Part shown: positions 6,471 through 13,622 of the stretch, piece after piece
How the letters are laid out: each line of letters begins with the position of its first letter
Position numbering within the stretch: the first letter of the stretch is position 1
Assembly: GCA_902495155.1 (NCBI GenBank)
Contig: CABUWD010000014.1
Location: forward strand, 1 to 23,152
From: an uncultured Collinsella sp.
Lineage (GTDB): Bacteria; Actinomycetota; Coriobacteriia; Coriobacteriales; Coriobacteriaceae
Reading direction: 5' to 3'
Length of the DNA stretch: 23,152 nucleotides
Translations under genes and position numbers: made by a program
The notes under the pieces: model-generated
Seen by the model: only the letters and a program-made list of their open reading frames with translations
Database searches by the model: none
What the model was told of the DNA's origin: nothing

Positions 6471-9047
6471 CTATTTGCCCTTGGGCTTGCTGGCGTAGAA
6501 CTTCTTCTTTTTGGACTTGCCGGCAGGGGAGGGTTTGCCGGCAAAGTTGGACTTGCCGTTGCCGTGCGGCCCCTGGTCGCCTGCCTGCGCGTGCGCGGGC
6601 GCTGCCGCGCGAGGCTTGCGGGCCTCGGGGTTGCGCAGCTCCTCGGTTCGCTCGGCAATCTCCTCGGCGCTAAAGCCGACCTCGGCCATGGCGTCCTCGA
6701 TGGGCAGGCGGCGCACGATATAGCAGTGGTGCACCTTCTGGTTGCGCGCGAAGTCCTCGGGAATGGTCTGCGTCGTAATGTCCTCCAGCACGACGCCCGC
6801 GCGCGCGAGCTTGCGCGTCTCGGGGCGGAAGCCGCGCAGGTTGCAGCTAAAGATGGCGTGGCCGCCCTGTGCGAGCAGGCGCGATACGCCGACCAACAGC
6901 TCAACATGGTCGCGCTGGACATCCCAGGTACGGCGGCCCATCTTTGACGAGTTCGAGAACGTGGGCGGGTCGACAAAGATCAGGTCCCAGCGGTTGCGCG
7001 TCTGGCGCTGGTCGCGAATCCAGGCGAGCACGTCGTCGCGCACAAAATGATGCTGCGGACCAACAAAGCCGTTCTGGCGCATATTGCGCTCGGCCCAGTC
7101 CAGGTAGGTGTTCGAGAGGTCGACTGTCACGGTTTCCTCGACGCCGCCGTCGGCCGCATAGCAGGTGGCGGTGCCGGTGTAGGCGAACAGGTTGAGGAAG
7201 CGGCGCGCCTGTTTGGCGTGCTCGCGCACCAGGTTGCGGGTGACGCGGTGATCCAGGAAGATACCGACGTCCAGGTAGTCGTCAAAGTTGACGGCAAAGG
7301 TAAGGCCGCCCTCCTCGATGAGTGGCAGGCGACGACGCGCGATGTTGGCGCGCTCGCCCGATGCGCCCTTACCGGCACCCTGCTTGCCGTACTGCGAGCC
7401 GCCGCGCGAACGCATGCGGGCCTTGGCGTGCACGTGCTCGGCCGGAACATCCAGGATGCGCGGCGCGATGGCCAGAATGTCGAGCATGCGGGCCTGGGCA
7501 AGCGCGGGGTCGATGGTCTTGGGCGCGGCGTATTCGGCGATGACGAGCCAGCGGCCCGGCGTCTGCGGGCAGCCCTCGTACAGGTCGATGGCGGCGGAGT
7601 AATCGGGCAGGTCGGCATCGTAGACGCGGTAGCAGCTCACGCCCTCGCGCTTGGCCCACTTGCGACGCAGACGGGCGTTCTTACGCAGGCGATTGGCGAA
7701 CTGCTCTGACTCGGGGATGAGCACGGGTAGCGGCTTGCCGTCGCCCAGGTCGAGCGTGGCGGCGGGCTCGGGCATGGGGGTGTTGGCGGCTTCGTCTTGA
7801 GCGTCTGCGGTCTGCTCCTCGGCATCTGCGCTGGTCGCAGCTTCAAATGCCGCGGCGGCGTGGTCGAGCGAGGGCCAGATCTCGATAGTCGCCTCTTCGT
7901 TGTTGGGCATGACGGCGATTGAGCGCTCGGGCTCGGCGTGGAGCGCGCGGGCCAGTAATCCGTCGCGGGTGAGCGCGGCGACCGGCGCCGCGCCAAGCTC
8001 GGGCGCGCGGCGCAGCTCGCCGACCAGCGTCATGGCGTCGTGCATGAGCGAAAGCGGGGTCTCGGTGGTGTCCGCGACCACGGCGGCGCCGGCGACGGCG
8101 CCCACATGGTCCAGCACGGCGGCGGGCTTGGCGGCGCAAAAGTCGACAAAACGCTTATAGCCGGCGCACTTGACCATGCGCTCAGCGGTCTTGCGGGCGG
8201 CGGGGTCAACATCCGCGGCAACGATGCGCGCCTGGCGCTCACGCGCCGCCGTCTCGCGCTCGCGCGCCTCGGCAAGCAGCTGCTCCCACAGAGCGGCGTC
8301 GTGCAGCTGCCAGCCCTCAAAGCCCCAGCGCTCGCGGGCGGCGCCCGGTGCACGGTCAGTCAGGATATTCACGGCCTCCAGCAGCAGGCCGCCGCCGGCG
8401 CACGAGGCGTCGATCAGCGTGGGCAGGGCCTCGTTCTCGTAATCGTCGGCCGTCAGCTCGCGCTCGCACAGCGTGGTCCAGCCGACCTGCGAAAGCACCA
8501 GGGCGGCGTAGTCGGGGCGCAGCACGTGCGAGCCCTCGCCGGCACGGGTCGCCGCGGGCGGCAGGCGCTTGAACAGCGGGTCGCCCGAAAGATCCAGGCT
8601 GATGCTCGCGCGGCGCTGGCGCAGCGAAAGCAACAGGTGAACGTCGGGATCGGCAACGTCGACATCGGCGCGACGGCCCGTGGTCTCGGCCAGACGGTCG
8701 CACAGCGCGTCCTTGGCGCGCAGGGACGAGAAGCGCGTGTTGCGCAGCTGCTCGGTCACGCCGCGGGCGGTGATGGCGATGGTGGCGCCGGGGCGGATGA
8801 TGGTCTCCCAGGTGATGTCGTAAACGCTATCGTACAGCTCGTCGGCATCCTGCGCCTCAAAGCGCCCGAGCACCGCAAACACGCGGCTCGCTAGGCGCGA
8901 CCACAGACAGGCGCGGTAGCCTTCTTCGAGCTCGCCCTCAAATGTAGCGCGGCCCTTCAGCCGGCGAACATGCGAAAGCCCGAGGCGTTTAAGCTCATCG
9001 GCGAGTGCGGACTCAAAGCCCTCGGGGCAGCTTGCGTAAAATTCCAT
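6471..9047 (-). CDS. rlmKL: RlmKL-type bifunctional 23S rRNA methyltransferase with a degenerate RlmL half
   Basis: An 858-residue fusion that in E. coli (702 residues) methylates 23S rRNA at G2445 (N2, RlmL half) and G2069 (N7, RlmK half). The N-terminal ferredoxin-like/THUMP region (1-160) begins FYASCPEGFESALADEL. The first methyltransferase has DASCAGGG at 213-220 where DPxCGSGT is usual. Where NPPYGERL is expected it reads VADTTETP (324-331), so the NPPY catalytic motif is absent. The second half is intact: NRLRKNARLRRKWAKREG, DADLPDY, LNLFAYTGTAT (618-628) and DPPTFSNSSKM (693-703). An Ala/Glu-rich insert (about 395-435) and a basic Lys-rich tail (about 805-858) explain the extra length. 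The ATG at 9047 has GAGAGG 7 nt upstream. I infer that N7 methylation is retained and N2 methylation is probably lost. Confidence 0.9.
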   Translation of the reverse strand: MEFYASCPEGFESALADELKRLGLSHVRRLKGRATFEGELEEGYRACLWSRLASRVFAVLGRFEAQDADELYDSVYDITWETIIRPGATIAITARGVTEQLRNTRFSSLRAKDALCDRLAETTGRRADVDVADPDVHLLLSLRQRRASISLDLSGDPLFKRLPPAATRAGEGSHVLRPDYAALVLSQVGWTTLCERELTADDYENEALPTLIDASCAGGGLLLEAVNILTDRAPGAARERWGFEGWQLHDAALWEQLLAEARERETAARERQARIVAADVDPAARKTAERMVKCAGYKRFVDFCAAKPAAVLDHVGAVAGAAVVADTTETPLSLMHDAMTLVGELRRAPELGAAPVAALTRDGLLARALHAEPERSIAVMPNNEEATIEIWPSLDHAAAAFEAATSADAEEQTADAQDEAANTPMPEPAATLDLGDGKPLPVLIPESEQFANRLRKNARLRRKWAKREGVSCYRVYDADLPDYSAAIDLYEGCPQTPGRWLVIAEYAAPKTIDPALAQARMLDILAIAPRILDVPAEHVHAKARMRSRGGSQYGKQGAGKGASGERANIARRRLPLIEEGGLTFAVNFDDYLDVGIFLDHRVTRNLVREHAKQARRFLNLFAYTGTATCYAADGGVEETVTVDLSNTYLDWAERNMRQNGFVGPQHHFVRDDVLAWIRDQRQTRNRWDLIFVDPPTFSNSSKMGRRTWDVQRDHVELLVGVSRLLAQGGHAIFSCNLRGFRPETRKLARAGVVLEDITTQTIPEDFARNQKVHHCYIVRRLPIEDAMAEVGFSAEEIAERTEELRNPEARKPRAAAPAHAQAGDQGPHGNGKSNFAGKPSPAGKSKKKKFYASKPKGK

Positions 9048-9074
9048 GGGTGACCTCTCTGGTTGCGTCGCTCC

Positions 9075-9080
9075 ATTATA
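9075..9080 (-). promoter_or_regulatory. Candidate -10 box for the rRNA methyltransferase gene
   Basis: On the minus strand this reads TATAAT, 27 nt upstream of the ATG at 9047 and inside the 75-bp divergent spacer shared with the HAD gene. No convincing -35 is present at 16-18 nt; GAGAGT is the best available. A plus-strand TATGAT (9079-9084) overlaps it and could serve the HAD gene. Confidence 0.4.
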
Positions 9081-9122
9081 TGATGGATACTTCGTTTACT
9101 CTCGCCCCCGAAAGGAACCCAT

Positions 9123-9950
9123 ATGATTGATGCGTGCCCCGATTCCGCCGTGCTCTTTTTTGACGTGGACGGCACGCTGACGTCGTTCGATCCCGACAAC
9201 ATGACCGACAAGGACTTTTCGGCGGTTCACCCCTCGCAGACGGTCGTCGAGGCGTTTCATCGTCTGCGCGACGCGGGACACCAGGCATTTATCTGCACGG
9301 GTCGTCCCCTGTGGCTCATCGCGGACAGCTTGCGTGCGCTCGATCCCGCGGGCATCGTTGCCATGGCAGGCGCCACGCTCGAGGTCGAGGGCCGCGTGGT
9401 GCATGAGGACTGCTTTGACGAAGACATTGTTGCGGAGCTCGCTCGCCGTATGGTCGCGGCAGGGATTGAAGCCTTTTTCGAGACCAACGTGGCTACTTTT
9501 GCCCTGGAACCCGCGGGCGTTGAGCAGTCGTCTCTGATCGGCACTTCTGTGGTGCACAGCACCGAGGAAATGCGCGTCGACGGCCGTCTGCGCGTGGGCA
9601 AGGTAGGCATCGTCGCGAGCGACCTGGCTCGCGTAGCCAACGATGATGGCTTTATCGATCGCGAGTTTGGGCTGTGCAACACCGGTGGTCAGAATCGCGA
9701 GCTGAGCCCCAAGGGCATCGACAAGGGCGTGGGCGTGGCGCGAGCGCTGGAATACCTGGGTCGCACCGGCAACGCGCGCACCTTTGGCTTCGGCGATTCG
9801 GGTAACGACCTGGGCATGCTCGCTGCGGTCGAGACGGCTGTCGCCATGGGCAACGCCATGCCCGAGGTCAAGGCGGTCGCCGACTACGTGACCGACGATG
9901 TCGCACACGACGGCACCGTCACGGCGATGCAGCATTTCGGCCTCATCTAA
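9123..9950 (+). CDS. HAD-superfamily (Cof-type) sugar-phosphate phosphatase
   Basis: A 275-residue cytoplasmic Mg2+-dependent hydrolase. Motif I is FFDVDGTLT, with nucleophile D14 and acid/base D16. Motif II is T59 in ICTGRP. Motif III is K197 in SPKGIDKG, and motif IV is GFGDSGNDLGML (222-233) with D225 and D229. The large cap between motifs II and III (about 85-190) and the SPKGxxKG segment place it in the Cof/IIB group, whose members dephosphorylate sugar phosphates, FMN or similar metabolites. The exact substrate is not readable. AAAGGA ends 6 nt before the ATG, which is the first start in frame. It is divergent from the rRNA methyltransferase gene and lies 193 bp upstream of the transaldolase in the same direction, though the spacer is long enough for a separate promoter. 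Confidence 0.9.
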   Translation: MIDACPDSAVLFFDVDGTLTSFDPDNMTDKDFSAVHPSQTVVEAFHRLRDAGHQAFICTGRPLWLIADSLRALDPAGIVAMAGATLEVEGRVVHEDCFDEDIVAELARRMVAAGIEAFFETNVATFALEPAGVEQSSLIGTSVVHSTEEMRVDGRLRVGKVGIVASDLARVANDDGFIDREFGLCNTGGQNRELSPKGIDKGVGVARALEYLGRTGNARTFGFGDSGNDLGMLAAVETAVAMGNAMPEVKAVADYVTDDVAHDGTVTAMQHFGLI

Positions 9951-10100
9951 TGAATCCCGCGTTCTGACGTTTGCTCAAACTGCGACTCTTTGCTTTTGCA
10001 TGCTCAATCGATTTATCAATCCAAACACTGAGGTGTTTATACCGTTCGCCGAGAAGATAAAAAACCGCAGCTCACGCCTTGATAAACATAGGTAAAGTGT

Positions 10101-10126
10101 TTAGCAGTTTATCGGCCGTATGCTAA
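10101..10126 (+). promoter_or_regulatory. Small inverted repeat before the transaldolase ribosome site
   Basis: TTAGCA (10101-10106) and TGCTAA (10121-10126) form a 6-bp dyad with a 14-nt spacer ending just before the AGGA ribosome site at 10131. A TTGATA at 10079-10084 is a possible -35, but the -10 match (TTAGCA) is poor. This could be an operator or a leader hairpin; the evidence is weak. A second small hairpin, AAACAC-TGAG-GTGTTT, is at 10023-10038. Confidence 0.25.
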
Positions 10127-10143
10127 CGAAAGGAATCAGGCAG

Positions 10144-10848
10144 ATGGCAATCAAGGTGTTCGCTGACGGTGCAAACCTCGAGGGCATGCTCGACATGTAC
10201 GAGAACGGCAACGTTCAGGGTTTCACGACCAACCCGTCCCTTATGAAGAAGGGCGGCGTGACGGATTACCGCGCGTTTGCCAAGGAGGTCCTGACTCACA
10301 TCACCGATGTGTCCGTCTCGTTTGAGGTCTTTGCCGACGACGTCGAGACCATGGAGGTCGAGGCCCGCGAGATCGCTACCTGGGCCGACAACGTCTATGT
10401 CAAGATTCCGTGCGTGACCACCAAGGGCGAGTCCACCGCCGAGCTGGTCCGCAAGCTTTCGGCCGACGGCATCAAGGTCAACGTCACCACCATCTTTACG
10501 CCTACGCAGGTCGATGAGATGGTCGAGGCCGTTGACGCCGAGACGCCGTCCATCATCTCGCTCTTTGCCGGCCGCATTGCCGATACCGGCGTCGATCCCA
10601 TTCCGTTTGTGACGGAGTCGGTTAAGAAGGCCGCCGTCAAGCCCAACTGCGAGGTCCTGTGGGCATCCACGCGCGAGCTTATCAACATCTATCAGGCCGA
10701 AGTCTGCGGTTGCCAGATCATCACGGTGCCCAACAGTATCCTGGCCAAGCGCAAGAACATCGGCCGCGATCCGTACGAGGTCTCGCTCGACACCGTCCGC
10801 GGCTTTGCCAAGGATATCGCCTCGCTCGGTTTCCATATCCTGCCGTAA
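10144..10848 (+). CDS. Small-subunit-type transaldolase (TalC/FSA fold)
   Basis: A 234-residue TIM-barrel class I aldolase that forms a Schiff base through K87 in YVKIPC. Other family landmarks are GFTTNPSLMKK (27-37), VNVTTIFTPTQ (112-122), ISLFAGRIADTGVDP (138-152) and LWASTRE (172-178). Two discriminating positions are transaldolase-like: E61 where E. coli fructose-6-phosphate aldolase has Gln59, and S139-L140-F141 where that enzyme has Ala129-Pro-Tyr131. Transaldolase (dihydroxyacetone transfer between sedoheptulose-7-P and glyceraldehyde-3-P in the non-oxidative pentose phosphate pathway) is therefore the better call. The open frame extends to 10120, but AGGA at 10131-10134 lies 9 nt before the ATG at 10144. 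The gene is followed by a large hairpin and then a strong intrinsic terminator. Confidence 0.9.
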   Translation: MAIKVFADGANLEGMLDMYENGNVQGFTTNPSLMKKGGVTDYRAFAKEVLTHITDVSVSFEVFADDVETMEVEAREIATWADNVYVKIPCVTTKGESTAELVRKLSADGIKVNVTTIFTPTQVDEMVEAVDAETPSIISLFAGRIADTGVDPIPFVTESVKKAAVKPNCEVLWASTRELINIYQAEVCGCQIITVPNSILAKRKNIGRDPYEVSLDTVRGFAKDIASLGFHILP

Positions 10849-10878
10849 CGCGAGCACTGGCTGCGCCGCGGGTTGTTC

Positions 10879-10950
10879 GCCCCGGCCTTTCCTTTCCCTA
10901 TCGCTCACGCGCTTCGCGAGGGTCGCGCTAGGCAAAGGAAAGGCCGGGGC
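10879..10950. repeat. Long hairpin, 22-nt arms with one mismatch
   Basis: The arm at 10879-10900 (GCCCCGGCCTTTCCTTT then CCCTA) pairs with 10929-10950 (TAGGC then AAAGGAAAGGCCGGGGC), with a single C-C mismatch. The 28-nt loop itself contains CGCGCTTCGCG, able to fold on itself. It begins 31 nt after the transaldolase stop. No T-tract follows on either strand, so this is more likely a palindromic repeat element than a simple terminator. Confidence 0.85.
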
Positions 10951-11002
10951 TGCCGACACGACTTGCCGGTAGGCTGGTGATCGGCCTCCAATCCTGCCGG
11001 GG

Positions 11003-11217
11003 GCAAAGGTACCCCCGCCTGCGACGTGCAAAATTGAGAGTATTCAGCAAGGTAAAGGTTTTTACCAGCTGGTTGAAGCACGGAACAGCCCCCGTTTTGG
11101 CTCTGACGACGCTAAAACGGGGGCTGTTTTTTGCTTTTCGTCTCTGAGAGGCATCCGGAGCGGTGGAATTTGCAGAATACTCGCTATTTTGCACGTCGCT
11201 GCAGGGGGTACCCTTGC
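11003..11217. repeat. Pair of about 48-bp inverted repeats flanking a terminator (MITE-like)
   Basis: The 43 nt at 11008-11050 (starting GGTACCCCC, centre GCGACGTGCAAAAT, then GAGTATTC) and the reverse complement of 11170-11212 agree at 37 of 43 positions by hand alignment. The similarity extends 5 nt further outward on both sides, with one mismatch. The two arms face each other across 119 nt that contain an intrinsic terminator. The whole unit is about 215 bp, encodes nothing, and has no target-site duplication that I can recognise. Confidence 0.8.
11084..11132 (+). terminator. Strong Rho-independent terminator after the transaldolase gene
   Basis: The stem AACAGCCCCCGTTTTGG (11084-11100) pairs with 11112-11128 (one G-T pair) around an 11-nt loop, and T6 follows at 11127-11132. 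It is oriented to stop plus-strand transcription, about 235 nt after the transaldolase stop codon. There is no T-tract in the minus direction, so tex is not served by it. Confidence 0.88.
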
Positions 11218-11226
11218 TTTGGCGGT

Positions 11227-13374
11227 TTACTTCCCCTGCACCATGGTGAGCGAGATCTTCTTGCGGTCGCGATCGACCTTTTCCACCCACACCTTTACCG
11301 TGTCGCCGACGCGCACCACGTCGCTCGGGTGCTTGACGAAGCGGTTGGCGAGCTTGGAGATGTGCACGAGGCCGTCCTGGTGCACACCCACGTCGACGAA
11401 GGCGCCAAAGTCGACGACGTTGCGCACCGTGCCCTTGAGTTCCATGCCGGGTTCCAGGTCGTCGATGGAAAGCGCCGAGCGGCTAAAGACCACCTCGGGC
11501 GCGTCGTCGCGCGGGTCGCGACCAGGCTTCTTGAGCTCGTTGACAATGTCGATGAGCGTCAGGGTGCCGCAGTCCAGGTCGCTTGCCAGCGTCGAGATGC
11601 TGCCCAGACGGCGCTCGATGTCGGGTACGCCGCCGCGGCTGAGCTCGCTGGCTTTAACGCCTGCGCGCTCCAAGACGGATGTGGCCACCTCGTAGCTCTC
11701 GGGGTGGACGCTTGTCGCGTCGAGCGGGTTCTTGCCGCCGCTGATGCGCAGGAAGCCCGCGGCGTTGAGGTATGCCTTGGGTCCCAGCTTGGGGACCTTC
11801 TTGAGCTGGCGGCGATCGGTGAAGGCGCCGTTTTCCTCGCGGTAGGCCACGATGTTTTTGGCCACGCTCGGCGTGATGCCCGATACATATCCCAGCAGGC
11901 TCGCGCTCGCGGTGTTTACGTCGACGCCCACGCGGTTGACGACGTCTTCCACCACATGGCCCAACGTGCGCGAAAGCTCGGCCTGGTCAAGGTCGTGCTG
12001 GTACTGACCCACGCCGATGGACTGGGGCGGAATCTTGACGAGCTCTGCCAGCGGGTCCTGCAGGCGACGGCCCAAGCTCATGGCGCCGCGCACGGTGACG
12101 TCCAGGTCGGGATACTCCTGGCTTGCGAGCTCGGAGGCGGAGTACACCGACGCGCCGGCCTCGTTGACGATGGTGTAGCGAAGGCTGGGCGCCTGCTCGG
12201 CAATGAACTCCGAGACGACTTCCTCGGTCTCGCGGCTGGCGGTGCCGTTGCCGATGACGATGGTGTTGACGCTGTCCTTCTTGACGAGGCGGGCGAGCTC
12301 GCGCTTGGTGCCGGCGACGTCGTGGCGCGGCTTGGTGGGATAGACCACGCCGTGGTCGAGCAGCTTGCCGGTCTCGTCCATGACGGCGACCTTGCAGCCG
12401 GTGCGGTAGCCCGGATCGAGCGCGAGCACGCGGGCGCCGCGCACGGGGCGTGCCGAGAGCAAGCCTTCGAGATTCTTGGCAAAGACGTTGATGGCCTCGG
12501 TCTGGGCGCGAACGGTGAGTTTGGCGCGGGCCTCGCGCTCCAGCGAGGGGGCCATGAGGCGCTTGTAGCCGTCGGCGATAGCGGCGTCAAAGACGGGCGC
12601 GAACACGCCTTGGCGGCGGGGCCAACGGCTGCCGAGGCGCGCCGTGGCGACAGCACCGTCGACGTTCACGTGCACGCGGAGTTTGCCCTCGCGCTCACCG
12701 CGGTCGATAGCCAGCACGCGGTGGTTGGGTATACGGCGCAGCGGCTCGTCAAAGTTGTAGTAGGGCTCGTAGGGAGTCTTTTCGGCGGGGTCGGTGGCCT
12801 CGACGACGATGTCGGCGGTGTTTTGCGTAAAGGCGCGCAGGTCGGCGACGTTCTCGGGATCTTCGGCTACCGTCTCGGCCACGATGTCGGCGGCGCCGGC
12901 GAGCGCCTTCTCGGGCGTGTCGAAGCCGGCCTCCTCGTTGACGTATGCCGCGGCGGCGTCGAGTGCGCTGCCCTTGGCCGAGGCCTGCATGATGATCATG
13001 TTGGCGAGCGGCTCCAGGCCGGCCTCGCGGGCCTTCTGCGCGCGGGTCATGCGCTTTTTGCGGTAGGGCTTGTAGAGGTCCTCGACACGCTGGAGCTGCG
13101 TGGCCTCGCGAATCTGCTGTTCGAGTTCGGGCGTGAGCTTGCCCTGGGCGTCGATGAGCAGAATGACGTCCTCTTTGCGCTGCTCAAGATTGCGCAGGTA
13201 GGACAGGCGCTCGTCGAGCGCGCGCAGGGCGACGTCGTCCATGCCGCCCGTTGCTTCCTTGCGGTAGCGCGAGATAAAGGGGATGGTGTTGCCCTCATCG
13301 ATGAGCTTGACGGCAGCCTCGACGTTGGCGGCCTTAAGGTTGAGCTCGCGGGCGAGCTGGGCGATAAGATCCAT
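11227..13374 (-). CDS. tex: Tex, S1-domain RNA-binding transcription accessory protein
   Basis: A 715-residue cytoplasmic protein of the Tex family (nucleic-acid-binding, linked to transcription and, in some species, to toxin expression and stress tolerance). The N-terminal Tex helical region starts with the typical IDEGNTIPFISRYRKEATGG (25-44). The YqgF/RNase-H-like fold contains LALDPGYRTGCKVAVMD near 312-330. Tandem helix-hairpin-helix segments follow (GYVSGITPSVAKNIVAYR and KKVPKLGPKAYLNAAGFLRI, about 495-540). A C-terminal S1 domain spans about 640-713 (GTVRNVVDFGAFVDVGVHQD). Length is normal for the family. The open frame continues upstream to 13551, but AAGGAG lies 4 nt before the ATG at 13374 and homologues begin at this point, so the upstream part is not coding. 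It is transcribed alone on the minus strand. Confidence 0.95.
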   Translation of the reverse strand: MDLIAQLARELNLKAANVEAAVKLIDEGNTIPFISRYRKEATGGMDDVALRALDERLSYLRNLEQRKEDVILLIDAQGKLTPELEQQIREATQLQRVEDLYKPYRKKRMTRAQKAREAGLEPLANMIIMQASAKGSALDAAAAYVNEEAGFDTPEKALAGAADIVAETVAEDPENVADLRAFTQNTADIVVEATDPAEKTPYEPYYNFDEPLRRIPNHRVLAIDRGEREGKLRVHVNVDGAVATARLGSRWPRRQGVFAPVFDAAIADGYKRLMAPSLEREARAKLTVRAQTEAINVFAKNLEGLLSARPVRGARVLALDPGYRTGCKVAVMDETGKLLDHGVVYPTKPRHDVAGTKRELARLVKKDSVNTIVIGNGTASRETEEVVSEFIAEQAPSLRYTIVNEAGASVYSASELASQEYPDLDVTVRGAMSLGRRLQDPLAELVKIPPQSIGVGQYQHDLDQAELSRTLGHVVEDVVNRVGVDVNTASASLLGYVSGITPSVAKNIVAYREENGAFTDRRQLKKVPKLGPKAYLNAAGFLRISGGKNPLDATSVHPESYEVATSVLERAGVKASELSRGGVPDIERRLGSISTLASDLDCGTLTLIDIVNELKKPGRDPRDDAPEVVFSRSALSIDDLEPGMELKGTVRNVVDFGAFVDVGVHQDGLVHISKLANRFVKHPSDVVRVGDTVKVWVEKVDRDRKKISLTMVQGK

Positions 13375-13514
13375 GGGACTCCTTGCGTTTAAGGTGCGTT
13401 TGCAGCACAGAGCTACCAAGGATACCACCCGTCCCAAAAGACTGTTTCGTGGCGAACGAATCAAGCTTAGGTGCAAAATAGCCCCCGCCCCAGAAAAATC
13501 GTCGGCAAGGTAGC

Positions 13515-13549
13515 AAAAAGCCCCGCGGGCAGGAGGCTGCTCGCGGGGC
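13515..13549 (-). terminator. Rho-independent terminator of the SDR-MFS-Idh operon
   Basis: 13520-13532 pairs with 13537-13549 over 13 bp (GCCCCGCG arm, one G-T pair) around a 4-nt loop. On the minus strand the stem is followed by TTTTTG (13519-13515). It lies 73 nt downstream of the stop codon of the Gfo/Idh gene and about 140 nt upstream of the tex start, so it separates the two units. Confidence 0.85.
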
Positions 13550-13622
13550 AAAGAAGAGGGGCATATTTGTGGCGGACCGAGGGGTTCGGCATGGGGTTTC
13601 TGCCGCGGCCGCTCTTAAGGCA

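Larger units (their letters stand above)
10849..11226. other. 378-bp gene-free stretch full of inverted repeats
   Basis: I see no credible coding frame here. The stretch holds, in order, a long hairpin (10879-10950), one arm of a divergent inverted pair (11003-11050), an intrinsic terminator (11084-11132) and the second arm (11170-11217), which ends 9 nt from the tex stop codon. Each is listed separately. More than half of the bases take part in an inverted repeat. Confidence 0.85.

Noticed and set aside
11131..13392. Plus-strand open frame of 753 codons opposite tex
   Set aside because: Low-complexity Ala/Val/Gly/Asp/His translation with no motif; tex on the minus strand is unmistakable. 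It is a shadow of GC-rich codon usage.
13471..13482. GTGCAAAATAGC, identical to 12 nt of the 11170-11217 repeat arm
   Set aside because: Only the 12-mer matches; the neighbouring GGTACCCCC and GAGTATTC blocks are absent, so a chance or very decayed copy is as likely.
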